Shown in pieces: positions 8,893 through 18,353 of a DNA stretch of 64,000 nucleotides. The translations under genes and the position numbers were made by a program. Under the pieces are notes generated by a model. The model worked only from the letters and a program-made list of their open reading frames with translations. It made no database searches and was not told where the DNA came from. Each line of letters opens with the position of its first letter. Positions within the stretch are counted from its first letter, which is position 1. The stretch spans positions 1-64,000 of the forward strand of contig NZ_FRBR01000002.1 in the NCBI RefSeq assembly GCF_900142665.1, in the 5' to 3' direction. The stretch is from Roseovarius pacificus. Lineage in GTDB: Bacteria > Pseudomonadota > Alphaproteobacteria > Rhodobacterales > Rhodobacteraceae.

Positions 8893-9009
8893 AATACCCG
8901 ATCACAATAGTCAACTTTTGTATTTCGGTATACGCCCCTGAAAACACAACGAATCCAAGGTCGGTCCAAGGACGTGCAAGTCTCAATATCATCAAGGCGA
9001 ACTGTTTGG

Positions 9010-10197
9010 ATGCCTGCTTTTGCTCTCGTCGGGCTCTACGCCGCGCAATCCATCACCGGCAGCATGGTCCAAAGTGCCTTGCCCGTGGTTTTACGTGACG
9101 CCGGGGTAGCGCTAGACCGGATTGGTTTGTTGTCGTTGTTGTTTTTGCCCTGGGTACTCAAGGTGTTCTGGTCCCCACTGGTTGATCGTTTTTCCACTCC
9201 GCGCCGATGGATCTTGATGTGTCAGGGCCTGTTGGCACTGAGCTATGTAATCGGCGCGGCATTCGCGCCTACGACGCAACTTGCGGCGCTGTTGCCAGTG
9301 GTCTTCGTGATGGCGCTTTTGGCCGCGACACAGGACATCGCGACCGATGCCGCCGGTGTGCATGCCACCACCCGCCAAACGCGATCTCTTGCCAGTGGCG
9401 CGAGCACGGTCGGGGGCTATGCCGGCTTCCTGATCGGCGGTGGCTTGTGGCTCTGGGTCTACGCTCGGGCAGGATGGGAGCTCTCGATGGTCTTTCTAGC
9501 GGTTGCCATGCTGTTGCTTACGCTCCCGGTGCGCGCGTTACGGATCGAACGTCCTGAAGGCACGACGAAGCGGCCATCGTTGCGCCACAGCCTCAAGAAC
9601 CGGACTTTAATACGCGGGGTCGGTTTTCTTCTGCTGTGGCAAAGTGCGGTGCGGCTCGGTGCGGCGATGACCGGCCCCATGCTTGTGGATGCCGGTTTTT
9701 CGCTGGACGCGATTGGTTGGTTGCGCGGTGCGGGCGGCATGATCACCGGCCTGATAGCCGCAGTCGCCGGTACGCTTATGTGCCGACGTTTCGGCACCCG
9801 TTCCGTGCTGCTGTCGGCGGGGCTCGGTGTGGGGGCTTGTTGCGTAGGGCTTGCAATCTGGGCGGTTGCGCCCGGTGCTCTCTGGGGGCTGGCAACACTT
9901 CAGCTTAGCCTGTCTGCGCTGACGGCGATTTCCTTCGTGGCTCTTTATGCCGAGATGATGAACTGGTGTGCGCCGGACCAGGTTGCAACCGATTTTGCAC
10001 TGTTGCAGAGCCTCGACGCCGGACTCGCTGTAATCATTGGGATTCTGGCCGGACAGATTGCGCAGCACTTGGGTTATGCGCCTGTCTTCGGTGGGGCCGT
10101 GGCATTGCTTTTCTGCGCCCTGCCGCTGGTTCGGCGCTGTATGGGCAAGCCTTTGCCCCCTGAAATTTCTTTGAACAATGTGGAGATAGCCGAATGA
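9010..10197 (+). CDS. MFS siderophore permease (RhtX/FptX/AmpG-like) 2
   Basis: A 395-residue major facilitator protein related to the one at 6603-7829, with the same markers: LKVFWSPLVDRFSTPRR and AATQDIATDAAGVH. Predicted to import a metallophore across the inner membrane. I start it at the ATG at 9010, preceded by AAGGCGA at suitable spacing; a GTG at 8974 is an in-frame alternative. The gene ends in an ATGA overlap with the receptor gene, so the two are translationally coupled. Here the permease precedes the receptor, whereas in the first module it follows, so the two modules are not a simple tandem duplication. Confidence 0.85.
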   Translation: MPAFALVGLYAAQSITGSMVQSALPVVLRDAGVALDRIGLLSLLFLPWVLKVFWSPLVDRFSTPRRWILMCQGLLALSYVIGAAFAPTTQLAALLPVVFVMALLAATQDIATDAAGVHATTRQTRSLASGASTVGGYAGFLIGGGLWLWVYARAGWELSMVFLAVAMLLLTLPVRALRIERPEGTTKRPSLRHSLKNRTLIRGVGFLLLWQSAVRLGAAMTGPMLVDAGFSLDAIGWLRGAGGMITGLIAAVAGTLMCRRFGTRSVLLSAGLGVGACCVGLAIWAVAPGALWGLATLQLSLSALTAISFVALYAEMMNWCAPDQVATDFALLQSLDAGLAVIIGILAGQIAQHLGYAPVFGGAVALLFCALPLVRRCMGKPLPPEISLNNVEIAE

Positions 10198-12182
10198 ATC
10201 GCAGCCTATTCAATACGATCTGTGTTGCGGCGCTGACCTTCGGCGCAGCGCCTCTGACCGCTCAGGAAACCTCGAACGACGACGTGTTCGAACTCGGAAC
10301 GATCTATATCGTGGGAGCCAAGCGGCCTCAGGATGCGCTGAGCTTTCCGGGCACCGTCGCGCAAGCCGATGCGTCGGAATTGAGCGGGCGCGGGGTCCAG
10401 ACGGTGGCGGATCTTGATCGTGTCTTTCCGGGGCTTGCGGTCGATACACGGTCATCCCGGGTCTATTCGAACTTCACCCTCCGTGGCCAGTCCTCGCTGG
10501 ATTATTACAGCCCGTCGGTGCAGGTCTATGTCGACGGGCTGCCGCAGGATCCGGCGGTTCTTGCGCAGATGTTCCCCGGCGCTCTGGAAAGCGCTGAAGT
10601 CCTCTATGGACCGCAAGGTAGCCTCTACGGGCGTGGCGCAGTCGGTGGTGTGATCAATGTGACCACCCTGAAGCCGGGTGAGGGTGATCGCTTCTCCTAT
10701 TCACTCGGCGGTTCCGAGGAAAGCTATCAGGCGCAACTGCGCGGGGAACTGCAATTGGCGGAGGGTCTCTGGGCCGACTTTTCACTGGCCCGCAACGACG
10801 CGGGGGATGACCTTCAGGTTATGGGCACGGGAGAGGATGTGGGCGGCACCGTCGAAGATCGCGCGCAGCTGCGACTGCGTTATGCGCCCGAGGGTAGTCC
10901 GCTCGACATCACATTCAGTGCGGCGCGCAACGAAGTGGAGTCCAGCGAGGAACAGTTCGTCATGGGCACGGCGCTGGCGGCCCGACAAGCGGTGCCGTTT
11001 CCTTCGAAATATTCGCATGATACCAATAGCTTCGGTCTCACGGTTGATTACGATCTCGGCTGGGCGACATTTTCCTCGCTCACGGGTTACCAGGACCGGT
11101 TCCTCGATCGGACGATTTTTGGCTCATACACCCCGGAATGGCAGGAAACCCTGACGCAGGAATTCCGGCTTTCCTCCGCGACAGGTGGACCTGTCGAGTA
11201 TGTGGCGGGCTTGTTCTATTCGAATTCCGAATTCCGCCGTGAAGCCTACGGTTCGACGACGACGCAGAAGACCGAAAGCTATGCAGCCTTCGGGGATCTG
11301 ACCTGGCATGCCACGGACCGGCTGGATGTTGTTGCCGGGGCACGCTGGGATTTTGAGACCACCGATGCAACCGCGACTGGCGTAGTCACCATGCGGGGCA
11401 GCGATGATTGGAACGCGTTTTCTCCGAAGCTCGGGCTGAGTTATTCAATTACACCGGAGTGGCAGGCGTACGGGATCGTGAGCAGTGGATTTAAGGCGGG
11501 CGGGTTTACGCGCACGCTGACCCCTGCGAATATCGCATATACCTATGACCCCGCGACGACTTGGAACGGCGAGGCGGGCCTGAAGTACCGGTCGAACAAT
11601 GGCACGATCGAAGCCTCCGTCGCAGCCTATTACAGCGTGACGGAAGACTACCAGATGTTCGTGGGTACGGCCCCGGCGCAATACCTTCAAAACGTGGGCG
11701 AGGTGACAGCCAAGGGTATTGATGCGACCCTACGGATCAACCAGGGGCCTTGGGGGCTGAGCGGTGGCGCTACGTGGGGAGAGTCGCGTTTTACCGATTA
11801 TGACAGCAGTGCGACGCCGGGTCTTTCCTATCAGGGGAATGATGTTCCCTATGCGCCGGAGTTTACGGCGCGGCTGGCGGTCGATTACACGCATGAACTG
11901 GGGGCAGGGCGTGGCCGTCTGATCCCTCGGTTGGGGCTCAGCTATCAGGGAGATATCTGGTTCGACGAGGCCAACAGTATCGGTCAGGACGGGTATTGGC
12001 TGGTTGATGCCGGGCTCGCCTGGGAAATGAGCAACGGTGCTGTTCTGGATCTCTATGCCACGAACCTGACGGACGAGACCTATGCCTCCTATGGCTTTGA
12101 CGCCAGCAGCTACGGGTTGGGCGATGTGTATCAGCTCGGACGCGGGCGCGAGATCGGTATCCGCTTGACCCAGAGGTTCTGA
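10194..12182 (+). CDS. TonB-dependent outer-membrane receptor 2
   Basis: A 662-residue receptor with a signal peptide (hydrophobic ICVAALTFGAAPLTA, then QETS). The plug is seen in VQTVADLDRVFPGLAVD, the LRGQSS motif, VYVDGLPQ, ESAEVLYGPQGSLYGRGA and GGVINVTT. The barrel ends with NLTDETYASYGFD and a terminal LTQRF. Its role is TonB-driven uptake of a ferric siderophore or similar ligand. It overlaps the upstream MFS gene by four bases and is followed three bases later by a flavin monooxygenase. It is clearly diverged from receptor 1, so the ligand may differ. Confidence 0.9.
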   Translation: MNRSLFNTICVAALTFGAAPLTAQETSNDDVFELGTIYIVGAKRPQDALSFPGTVAQADASELSGRGVQTVADLDRVFPGLAVDTRSSRVYSNFTLRGQSSLDYYSPSVQVYVDGLPQDPAVLAQMFPGALESAEVLYGPQGSLYGRGAVGGVINVTTLKPGEGDRFSYSLGGSEESYQAQLRGELQLAEGLWADFSLARNDAGDDLQVMGTGEDVGGTVEDRAQLRLRYAPEGSPLDITFSAARNEVESSEEQFVMGTALAARQAVPFPSKYSHDTNSFGLTVDYDLGWATFSSLTGYQDRFLDRTIFGSYTPEWQETLTQEFRLSSATGGPVEYVAGLFYSNSEFRREAYGSTTTQKTESYAAFGDLTWHATDRLDVVAGARWDFETTDATATGVVTMRGSDDWNAFSPKLGLSYSITPEWQAYGIVSSGFKAGGFTRTLTPANIAYTYDPATTWNGEAGLKYRSNNGTIEASVAAYYSVTEDYQMFVGTAPAQYLQNVGEVTAKGIDATLRINQGPWGLSGGATWGESRFTDYDSSATPGLSYQGNDVPYAPEFTARLAVDYTHELGAGRGRLIPRLGLSYQGDIWFDEANSIGQDGYWLVDAGLAWEMSNGAVLDLYATNLTDETYASYGFDASSYGLGDVYQLGRGREIGIRLTQRF

Positions 12183-12185
12183 GCA

Positions 12186-13346
12186 ATGCGTGTCCTCGTT
12201 CAGGGTGCCGGGCCGGCAGGGGTGGCGCTCGCCCTTGCTCTCCGAAGGCATGGGATTGTAACGCACCTTGTCGACAGAGCCTCGGCGGATCGGCGCGACG
12301 GTTTCGCGGTGGGGCTTCACGGCAGCGGCCACCGCGCGGTGGAACAGTTGGGGCTGCTGCCTGCCTTGCAGGCGCAGGCCGTGCCTCTTGGCGAGGCGCG
12401 CTATCTCTATGCCGATGGACGTGAGCACTTTCGCTATGACTATCGCCGGATCGCGTCAGCGATGAACGGGCGAATGCTGATGATTATGCGCGATGCTTTG
12501 CAGGACGTGCTGATCGGGACGGCGAAGGACATCGACATCCGCTTCCAGCTCAGTGTGAGTGCGTTGGAGCAGGATGCTGGCGGTGTTTCCGTTGCGCTCA
12601 GCGATGGCAGCGAAGAGCGATACGATGCAGTCATCGGCGCGGATGGCTATCGCTCCGGCGTGCGGCGGCTGGTCTTCGGTGATAGCGCCGATTCTGTCCG
12701 CAACCTTGGCTATCGGATTGCCGCCTGGCATTGCCGCCCAACCAAACCGCTGAAGGCATCGGTGGTCGGGATGGCGGATGTCGATCGCCACGCCACGCTC
12801 TACGCCCTTCCGAACGGCGAGGCGGCCACGCTGTTCTGCTGGCGCGATACGGACGAACAGCGGTTGAACGCTGCGGAACGGCAAAAGCGGATATTTGAGG
12901 TGTTCGGCGGCTGGGCCGAACCGGTCGCCAGCGCTTTGGGCGACTGTGCCTATTGGGAAGGCTGTTTTGTCGATACCGTGTCCCAGATCGAAATGCCGTG
13001 CTGGTCGAAAGGGCGGGTGGCACTGTTGGGGGATGCGGCTTGGTGCCCGACGTTCCTGTCCGGACAGGGTACCTCGCTGGCGGTGGCCGGGGCTGTGGTG
13101 CTGGCAGAAGAGCTCGCCGACCAAGCGCCCCAGATTGCATTTGCATCCTACGAACGCCGACTGCGTCCGGCTGTGACCAGGGTTCAGGCCGGTTCCCGGC
13201 GTATTGCTGGACAATATGTGCCAACCAGTGAGCGTTCCATGCGGCTGCAGGGCTGGCTGGCACCGGCGCTGTTTTCCAGGCTGCTGCTTCCCATCGTTGC
13301 GCGACGGATGGCACTCGCACAGATCGAATTTGATACATTCGTATAA
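12186..13346 (+). CDS. FAD-dependent monooxygenase of the uptake operon
   Basis: A 386-residue class A flavoprotein monooxygenase. The Rossmann motif VQGAGPAGVALALALRRHG is at the very N-terminus, IGADGYRSGVRRLVFG is near residue 153, and the FAD-binding GDAAWCPTFLSGQGTSLA near residue 283 replaces the usual GDAAH. It is three bases downstream of receptor 2 and in the same operon as an MFS permease. That placement suggests, by inference, oxidation of the imported ligand, either to release the metal or to use the ligand as a nutrient. Aromatic-compound or antibiotic inactivation are alternative roles seen in this superfamily. Confidence 0.8.
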   Translation: MRVLVQGAGPAGVALALALRRHGIVTHLVDRASADRRDGFAVGLHGSGHRAVEQLGLLPALQAQAVPLGEARYLYADGREHFRYDYRRIASAMNGRMLMIMRDALQDVLIGTAKDIDIRFQLSVSALEQDAGGVSVALSDGSEERYDAVIGADGYRSGVRRLVFGDSADSVRNLGYRIAAWHCRPTKPLKASVVGMADVDRHATLYALPNGEAATLFCWRDTDEQRLNAAERQKRIFEVFGGWAEPVASALGDCAYWEGCFVDTVSQIEMPCWSKGRVALLGDAAWCPTFLSGQGTSLAVAGAVVLAEELADQAPQIAFASYERRLRPAVTRVQAGSRRIAGQYVPTSERSMRLQGWLAPALFSRLLLPIVARRMALAQIEFDTFV

Positions 13347-13362
13347 ATTGAAACATAGTGTT

Positions 13363-13376
13363 GCAAAATAATTTGC
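13363..13376. promoter_or_regulatory. Palindrome GCAAA-N4-TTTGC upstream of the ABC pair
   Basis: A perfect 5-base inverted repeat separated by ATAA sits in an AT-rich 82-base gap immediately before the two ABC half-transporter genes. The position fits an operator or promoter element for an iron-responsive regulator. It does not match the classical Fur box, the Irr element or the RirA box closely enough to name the factor. Confidence 0.3.
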
Positions 13377-13428
13377 GTACCGCTACTGATTGTTTTCGAC
13401 TCATTCACTCAGTTATTGGGGGCGCCGG

Positions 13429-15249
13429 ATGGCAGTGTCTGAAAACGTCGAGCGGTCGGCTGGAAGCGAAGTGCCAGAGCGGCCTGACTTCTTTGCCAGC
13501 CTGAAACTCCTGATGCGGTACGGGGAGGGTGCAAAGCCGCTTCTCGTGTTGTCGGCGTTCCTGGCGACCGGCGCCGTGGTGCTGGAGTTGGTGCCGATCT
13601 GGGTCGTCTGGCGATTGGTGATTGCGCTGATTGACGGGACCGCCTCTGCAGGACTCTTCGCGAGCTACGCGCTGATTGCCCTGGCGGCGGTGATCGCGGG
13701 GTATCTTCTTATGGGACTGGCCTTGGGGCTGAGCCATGTCGCCGCCTTCCGGCTGATACATGCGTTGCGGCTGGCCATGGCGCGTCATCTTGCGCGGCTT
13801 CCGATGGGCTGGTTCGCGGGGCGGCGGTCCGGCGGTGCGAAAAAGCTGATCGTGGATGAGCCGGAGCGGCTGGAGATCCTCGTTGCGCATGGGCTGCCTG
13901 AAGGTGTGTCGGCCATCGGCACTTGGCTGGCTGTGACGATCTGGCTGTTTGCCGTCGACTGGCGCATGGCGCTGGCGGCTATCGTCCTCGCACCCGTGGC
14001 GTTCGGCCTGATGCTGTCCGCCATGGGACGCACCTCGCGGATGGTCGGGCAATATCAGGCCGCCGGTGAGCGCATGAATGGCGCGATTGTGGAGTATTTG
14101 GCCGGGATGGCGGTCATCAAGATCTTCAACCGCAGCGGCGAAAGCCTTGGTGAGGCCGCTACTGCGGTGCGCGACTACGCGGCGATAGAGACGGAGATGG
14201 GGCGCCAGTTCGTGCCGCGCGGAGCGCTGTTCTATACGCTGGTGGTGGCCAACATCTGCGTGATCCTGCCTGTTGGCATGCTGTTGATGCGCAGCGGCAC
14301 GCTGAATCTGACGGGGCTGGCTTTCTTCGTCATCCTTGGAGCGAATTACAGTCAGCCGCTGCTCAAGCTGTTCAATCTCTTCCACAATATGGCGCATATC
14401 TCGATGGCGTCGACGCTGATTGAAGACGTGTTGGGCACCCAGACCCAGACCGATACCGGGAAACGGATCGAACTGCCGAACCGCGAGGTCAAGTTTGAGA
14501 ACGTGCGCTTTGGGTATGACGCCCATGAGGTGATCCATGACGTCAGTTTCACTGCCGGGGACGGCGCGGTCACGGCACTGGTCGGTCCCTCCGGGTCGGG
14601 CAAGAGCACGCTGGCCAGTCTGATCCCGCGGCTACACGACGTATGGGAGGGGCGGATCACCCTAGGCGGCACGGATATCCGTGACATCGGGATCGACCAG
14701 TTGATGGAGGAAGTGGCCTTCGTGTTCCAGGACACCTTCCTGTTCAGTGGTACGATTGCCGAGAACCTCCGCCTGGGCAAAGCCGGCGCGACCGAAGCAG
14801 AGCTTCATGCCGCTGCCCGCGCCGCACGTGCGCACGCGTTCATTACTGCGCTGCCCGATGGCTATGAGACGAAGCTGGGCGAAGGCGGTGCGGCGCTCTC
14901 CGGTGGGGAGCGCCAACGCCTCGCCATTGCCAGGGCCATCCTGAAGAACGCGCCAGTCATCGTGCTGGATGAGGCCACGGCCTTCGCCGACCCCGACAGC
15001 GAGGCAGCCATCCAGGAGGCGCTGAGCGAGCTGGCCAGGGACCGCACGCTGATCGTGGTGGCGCATCGGCTGCACACGATCATGGGAGCCGACCGGATCG
15101 TTGTGCTGGATCAGGGGCGATTGGCCGAGACCGGGCGGCATGGGGACCTGGTTGCACAGGGCGGGCTCTATGCCCGGCTCTGGGCAGATTACACGGCGGC
15201 TCAGGCAATCTCGCTGCGCGGCAATCAGGCAGCGGAGGCAGCCCAATGA
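13429..15249 (+). CDS. ABC transporter, fused permease/ATPase (YbtP/IrtA-like)
   Basis: A 606-residue half-transporter with an N-terminal six-helix membrane domain and a C-terminal nucleotide-binding domain. Walker A GPSGSGKST is near residue 385, the signature LSGGERQRLAIARA near 488, and Walker B VIVLDEATAFADP near 511. Of the fused exporter-fold proteins, YbtPQ and IrtAB are known to import ferric siderophores, and the receptor-rich surroundings favour that role here. Ordinary export cannot be excluded from sequence. The ATG at 13429 is preferred over a TTG at 13390. It overlaps the next gene by four bases, as expected for a heterodimer. Confidence 0.85.
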   Translation: MAVSENVERSAGSEVPERPDFFASLKLLMRYGEGAKPLLVLSAFLATGAVVLELVPIWVVWRLVIALIDGTASAGLFASYALIALAAVIAGYLLMGLALGLSHVAAFRLIHALRLAMARHLARLPMGWFAGRRSGGAKKLIVDEPERLEILVAHGLPEGVSAIGTWLAVTIWLFAVDWRMALAAIVLAPVAFGLMLSAMGRTSRMVGQYQAAGERMNGAIVEYLAGMAVIKIFNRSGESLGEAATAVRDYAAIETEMGRQFVPRGALFYTLVVANICVILPVGMLLMRSGTLNLTGLAFFVILGANYSQPLLKLFNLFHNMAHISMASTLIEDVLGTQTQTDTGKRIELPNREVKFENVRFGYDAHEVIHDVSFTAGDGAVTALVGPSGSGKSTLASLIPRLHDVWEGRITLGGTDIRDIGIDQLMEEVAFVFQDTFLFSGTIAENLRLGKAGATEAELHAAARAARAHAFITALPDGYETKLGEGGAALSGGERQRLAIARAILKNAPVIVLDEATAFADPDSEAAIQEALSELARDRTLIVVAHRLHTIMGADRIVVLDQGRLAETGRHGDLVAQGGLYARLWADYTAAQAISLRGNQAAEAAQ

Positions 15250-17024
15250 GCATGGTGGAAGACAGGGTCGCAGTGCCCGAAAGCCGATCGGATATGGAAA
15301 GCCTTAAACGCGCTTGGCATCTGGCCGGACCGCTCAAGGGGCGGGTGGCGCGCGGCGTGCTGTTTCGGTTCCTGCAAAGCATGATGCTGGGCCTGAGCTT
15401 TGGTGTGATGGTCTGGGTGGTGACCGGCCTGGCCGAGGGCCGGGCGCTGACCGCGGCCTGGATATGGCAGTCGGCCGGTTTGATGGCGCTGTCGCTTCTC
15501 GGGCAGATCCTCTTCGGCTATCTCTCGGTCCGTGCCTCCTGGCTGTCGTCCTACGAGGTGGCCGGGCATCTGCGGCTGCGCATCCTCGAAAAGCTGCGCC
15601 ACCTGCCGCTCGGGTTTCATCAGACGCGGCACCGGGGCGATACGGTGACGGTTCTGACTTCTGACATGCAGATGCTGGAGAGCTTCTTCTCCGACGGGCT
15701 GCCGCGCATCTCGCAGGCGCTTGGTCTGCCGGTGGCGATCTTCCTTGTGCTGCTCACACGGGACTGGGTGGTGGCGCTGGCCACGGCGACCTCGGTCCTC
15801 GTGGCGTTGCCGGTGTTCTTCGGCACCTCGCGGCAGCTGTCGAAATTGGGCATCCAGCGGCAGGACATGCAGGCCGAGGCCGGCGCGCGGATGATCGAAT
15901 TCGTGCAGGGCATGGGGGTGATCCGCGCCTTCAACCAGGTGGCGCAGGGACAGGAGAGCTTTCGCAAGGCGATCGACGATTTCCGGGATATCTCCATCCG
16001 CATGGTCGCGCAACTGACGCTGCCCATGGCGCTTTTCGGTATGATCGTCATGCTGGGGGCGCCGCTGGTGATCTGGGTGGTTGGCGGACGTTTCAATACG
16101 ATGGAGACGGGCACTGCCATCACGGCGCTCCTGCTCCTTTTTTCCATGTATGCGCCGCTGCTGTCGCTTCTGGGCGTGATGGAAGCTGTGCGCATGGCCG
16201 ATGCCTCGCTGATCCGCATGGATCGCATCCTGTCCGCCCCCGACCTGCCGGAGGTCGCCGATGCCGCGCCATCGGGTTTCGAGGTCAGTTTCGACCGCGT
16301 CGGGTTCGGCTATCGCCCGGGCGAGGTGGTGCTACACGACATTTCCTTCACCGTGCCGGAACGTTCCATGACGGCCATCGTCGGGCCGTCCGGTTCTGGC
16401 AAGAGCACAATCCTGAACCTGATCCCGCGCTTCTGGGACGCAGGCAGCGGGCGCATCACTATCGGAGGGGCTGATGTGGCGTGGATCGGCGAGGCCGGGC
16501 TTTCCAATCTCGTGACTATGGTGTTTCAGGATGTCTATCTGTTCTCGGGCACGATCCGAGACAACATCGCCGTGGGCAAAGCTGGAGCCACCGAGGCAGA
16601 GATCGAGGCGGCGGCCCGTGCCGCGCAGGCGCATGACTTCATCTCTCGCCTGCCGCGGGGCTACGACACCCAGGTGGGTGAAGGCGGGGATGCGCTTTCG
16701 GGCGGTGAGCGGCAGCGGATTTCTATCGCGCGCGCCATCCTGAAGGATGCCCCCATTGTGCTGATGGATGAGGCGACAGCGGCCATCGACCCGACCAATG
16801 AGCGCGCCATCCAGACAGCGCTGGCGCGGCTGGTAGAAGGGCGCACGCTGATCGTGGTGGCGCATAAGCTTTCGACCATCCAGTCCGCCGACCAGATCCT
16901 TGTTTTGGACGAGGGCAGGATCGTCGAACAGGGAGAGCACCAGGCGCTGCTGGAGGAGCGGGGTCTTTATGCGCAGCTATGGAGCCATCGCGCGAAGGCG
17001 GCGGAGTGGACACTGGACGGCTGA
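15246..17024 (+). CDS. ABC transporter, fused permease/ATPase (YbtQ/IrtB-like)
   Basis: A 592-residue partner of the preceding half-transporter, with the same layout: membrane domain to about residue 330, then a nucleotide-binding domain with Walker A GPSGSGKST near 380, signature LSGGERQRISIARA near 484 and Walker B IVLMDEATAAIDP near 505. The ATGA overlap with the upstream gene indicates equimolar translation of a heterodimer. The pair is the only inner-membrane ABC system in the left half of the metallophore block and may serve either receptor 1 or receptor 2. A TetR-type gene follows after 39 bases. Confidence 0.85.
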   Translation: MSMVEDRVAVPESRSDMESLKRAWHLAGPLKGRVARGVLFRFLQSMMLGLSFGVMVWVVTGLAEGRALTAAWIWQSAGLMALSLLGQILFGYLSVRASWLSSYEVAGHLRLRILEKLRHLPLGFHQTRHRGDTVTVLTSDMQMLESFFSDGLPRISQALGLPVAIFLVLLTRDWVVALATATSVLVALPVFFGTSRQLSKLGIQRQDMQAEAGARMIEFVQGMGVIRAFNQVAQGQESFRKAIDDFRDISIRMVAQLTLPMALFGMIVMLGAPLVIWVVGGRFNTMETGTAITALLLLFSMYAPLLSLLGVMEAVRMADASLIRMDRILSAPDLPEVADAAPSGFEVSFDRVGFGYRPGEVVLHDISFTVPERSMTAIVGPSGSGKSTILNLIPRFWDAGSGRITIGGADVAWIGEAGLSNLVTMVFQDVYLFSGTIRDNIAVGKAGATEAEIEAAARAAQAHDFISRLPRGYDTQVGEGGDALSGGERQRISIARAILKDAPIVLMDEATAAIDPTNERAIQTALARLVEGRTLIVVAHKLSTIQSADQILVLDEGRIVEQGEHQALLEERGLYAQLWSHRAKAAEWTLDG

Positions 17025-17063
17025 CATCTGGCGATGTCTGCGCGATTGCCCTAAAACCAAGCC

Positions 17064-17762
17064 ATGCCAAATTCCAGCGATGCCAGTAAAACTGAATCCC
17101 GGCGGCGCGGGCGGGGACGCCCCGCACGCCTATCGCGTGAACAGATTGCCGGGGCGGCGCTTGAAGTCGGGCTTGATAAGGCCACTGTGACAGCCTTGGC
17201 TGCACATCTTGGGGTCGATCATTCCTCTCTCTATCGGCATGTCCGAAACCGGGATGCCATTGTAGCTCTGGCTGCGGAGATGGCGATTGCCGAGCTCGAT
17301 TGGCGCAGCCCAACGGGCGCAGACTGGCGTGTTGAGTTGATTAAGCTGACAGATGCCATCTGGGAGCTTTATCAGCGCCATCCAGGGCTGGCCGAGGCGT
17401 TTCGCACAATGGAGATTATGCCGCAATCCGGGATCCGTGCCTTTGCCGAGGCGGTGTCCCGGCTGCAGGCTCATGGCTTCTTGCTGGAGGACGCGGTGCT
17501 GGCGATCGACACGCTGGTCGATCTGGTGGGAGATTGTTTCCTCGGCTGGCACGCGCTTGGACAAGCCGATAGGCAACAAGGTACCCGGATGGAGGCCATG
17601 GTTGCGCAATGGCGGCGAGAGGCCTGTGCTTTGCCCGATCATGCCGAACAGATCGGCGGCATGATCACGGTGATGCAAGGTGGTGCGCGGCCCTGGTGGG
17701 AACGTAAGCGAGATCTGGTACTCGACGGGCTGCAGCAGCGCTATTCGCCAACCACGCGATAG
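17064..17762 (+). CDS. TetR/AcrR family regulator
   Basis: A 232-residue transcription regulator. The N-terminal helix-turn-helix is preceded by a very basic arm (SRRRGRGRPARLSREQI) and reads VTALAAHLGVDHSSLYRHVRNRDAIV, the usual TetR pattern. The C-terminal ligand-binding half is not assignable to a known effector. It lies directly downstream of the ABC pair on the same strand and converges on the ABC importer operon from the right with only a nine-base gap. It may regulate the ABC genes, but no operator is obvious. Confidence 0.85.
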   Translation: MPNSSDASKTESRRRGRGRPARLSREQIAGAALEVGLDKATVTALAAHLGVDHSSLYRHVRNRDAIVALAAEMAIAELDWRSPTGADWRVELIKLTDAIWELYQRHPGLAEAFRTMEIMPQSGIRAFAEAVSRLQAHGFLLEDAVLAIDTLVDLVGDCFLGWHALGQADRQQGTRMEAMVAQWRREACALPDHAEQIGGMITVMQGGARPWWERKRDLVLDGLQQRYSPTTR

Positions 17763-17771
17763 CGCATTGTT

Positions 17772-18353
17772 TCATGTGAGGGTTATAGTCCTGCCATGGG
17801 GTGCCACCAGGCGTGTCGGATCGTGGCTAATTTCAACAAGCGCGAAAGGATATGTTGCGCGGCGTTCGATGACCAATTCGCGGCTATGCTGCCATGCCGG
17901 CAGGTCTAGCCCACCGAGCGCCTCATCCAGAAGCACGATATCTGGCCGAACGATAAGCGCGCGAAGCAATGCTATCCGTTGGGCTTGCCCTTTTGATAGG
18001 TTGCGAGCTGGGTTGTCGCGAAACGCTTCCATCTCGACACAGCGCAACAGATCCTCAGCCTCTGCTTCGAATCCGGGCGCGACGAAGAGAAGGTTCTCCA
18101 AGACCGACAGATTTGCCAGGAGCCGGGGTTCGGAAAAACAATAGCCGATGCGGCACGCGTGAGCGGTGATTTTGCCCGAAGTCGGGGCCTCCAACCCGGC
18201 GATCAACCGCATCAGGCTGGTCTTTCCGGCGCCACTTGGTCCGCATAGACGCAGATTTTCTCTAGCTTTGATGCGCAGAGTCACGTTCCGGAAGGTTGGG
18301 TTCGGACTACCCGCGTAATGCAAGCTGGCATCTTCGGCAGCGAAGAGAATCAT
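17772..18353 (-). CDS. ABC importer ATP-binding protein (nitrate/taurine-type, short)
   Basis: A 193-residue ATPase. Walker A is GPSGAGKTS near residue 39, the signature LSKGQAQRIALLRA near residue 117, Walker B IVLLDEALGG near 138 and the switch histidine in EISHD near 174. It is shorter than usual (240-260 residues), ending soon after the H-loop. It overlaps the permease gene by four bases and is the last gene of the operon araC-receptor-methyltransferase-binding protein-permease-ATPase. With its partners it should drive import of the ligand delivered by receptor 3. Confidence 0.85.
   Translation of the reverse strand: MILFAAEDASLHYAGSPNPTFRNVTLRIKARENLRLCGPSGAGKTSLMRLIAGLEAPTSGKITAHACRIGYCFSEPRLLANLSVLENLLFVAPGFEAEAEDLLRCVEMEAFRDNPARNLSKGQAQRIALLRALIVRPDIVLLDEALGGLDLPAWQHSRELVIERRATYPFALVEISHDPTRLVAPHGRTITLT

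Noticed and set aside
13363-13376. GCAAA-N4-TTTGC considered as a Fur or Irr box
   Set aside because: It lacks the GATAAT repeats of Fur and the TTTAGAA arms of Irr sites; kept only as an unnamed palindrome.
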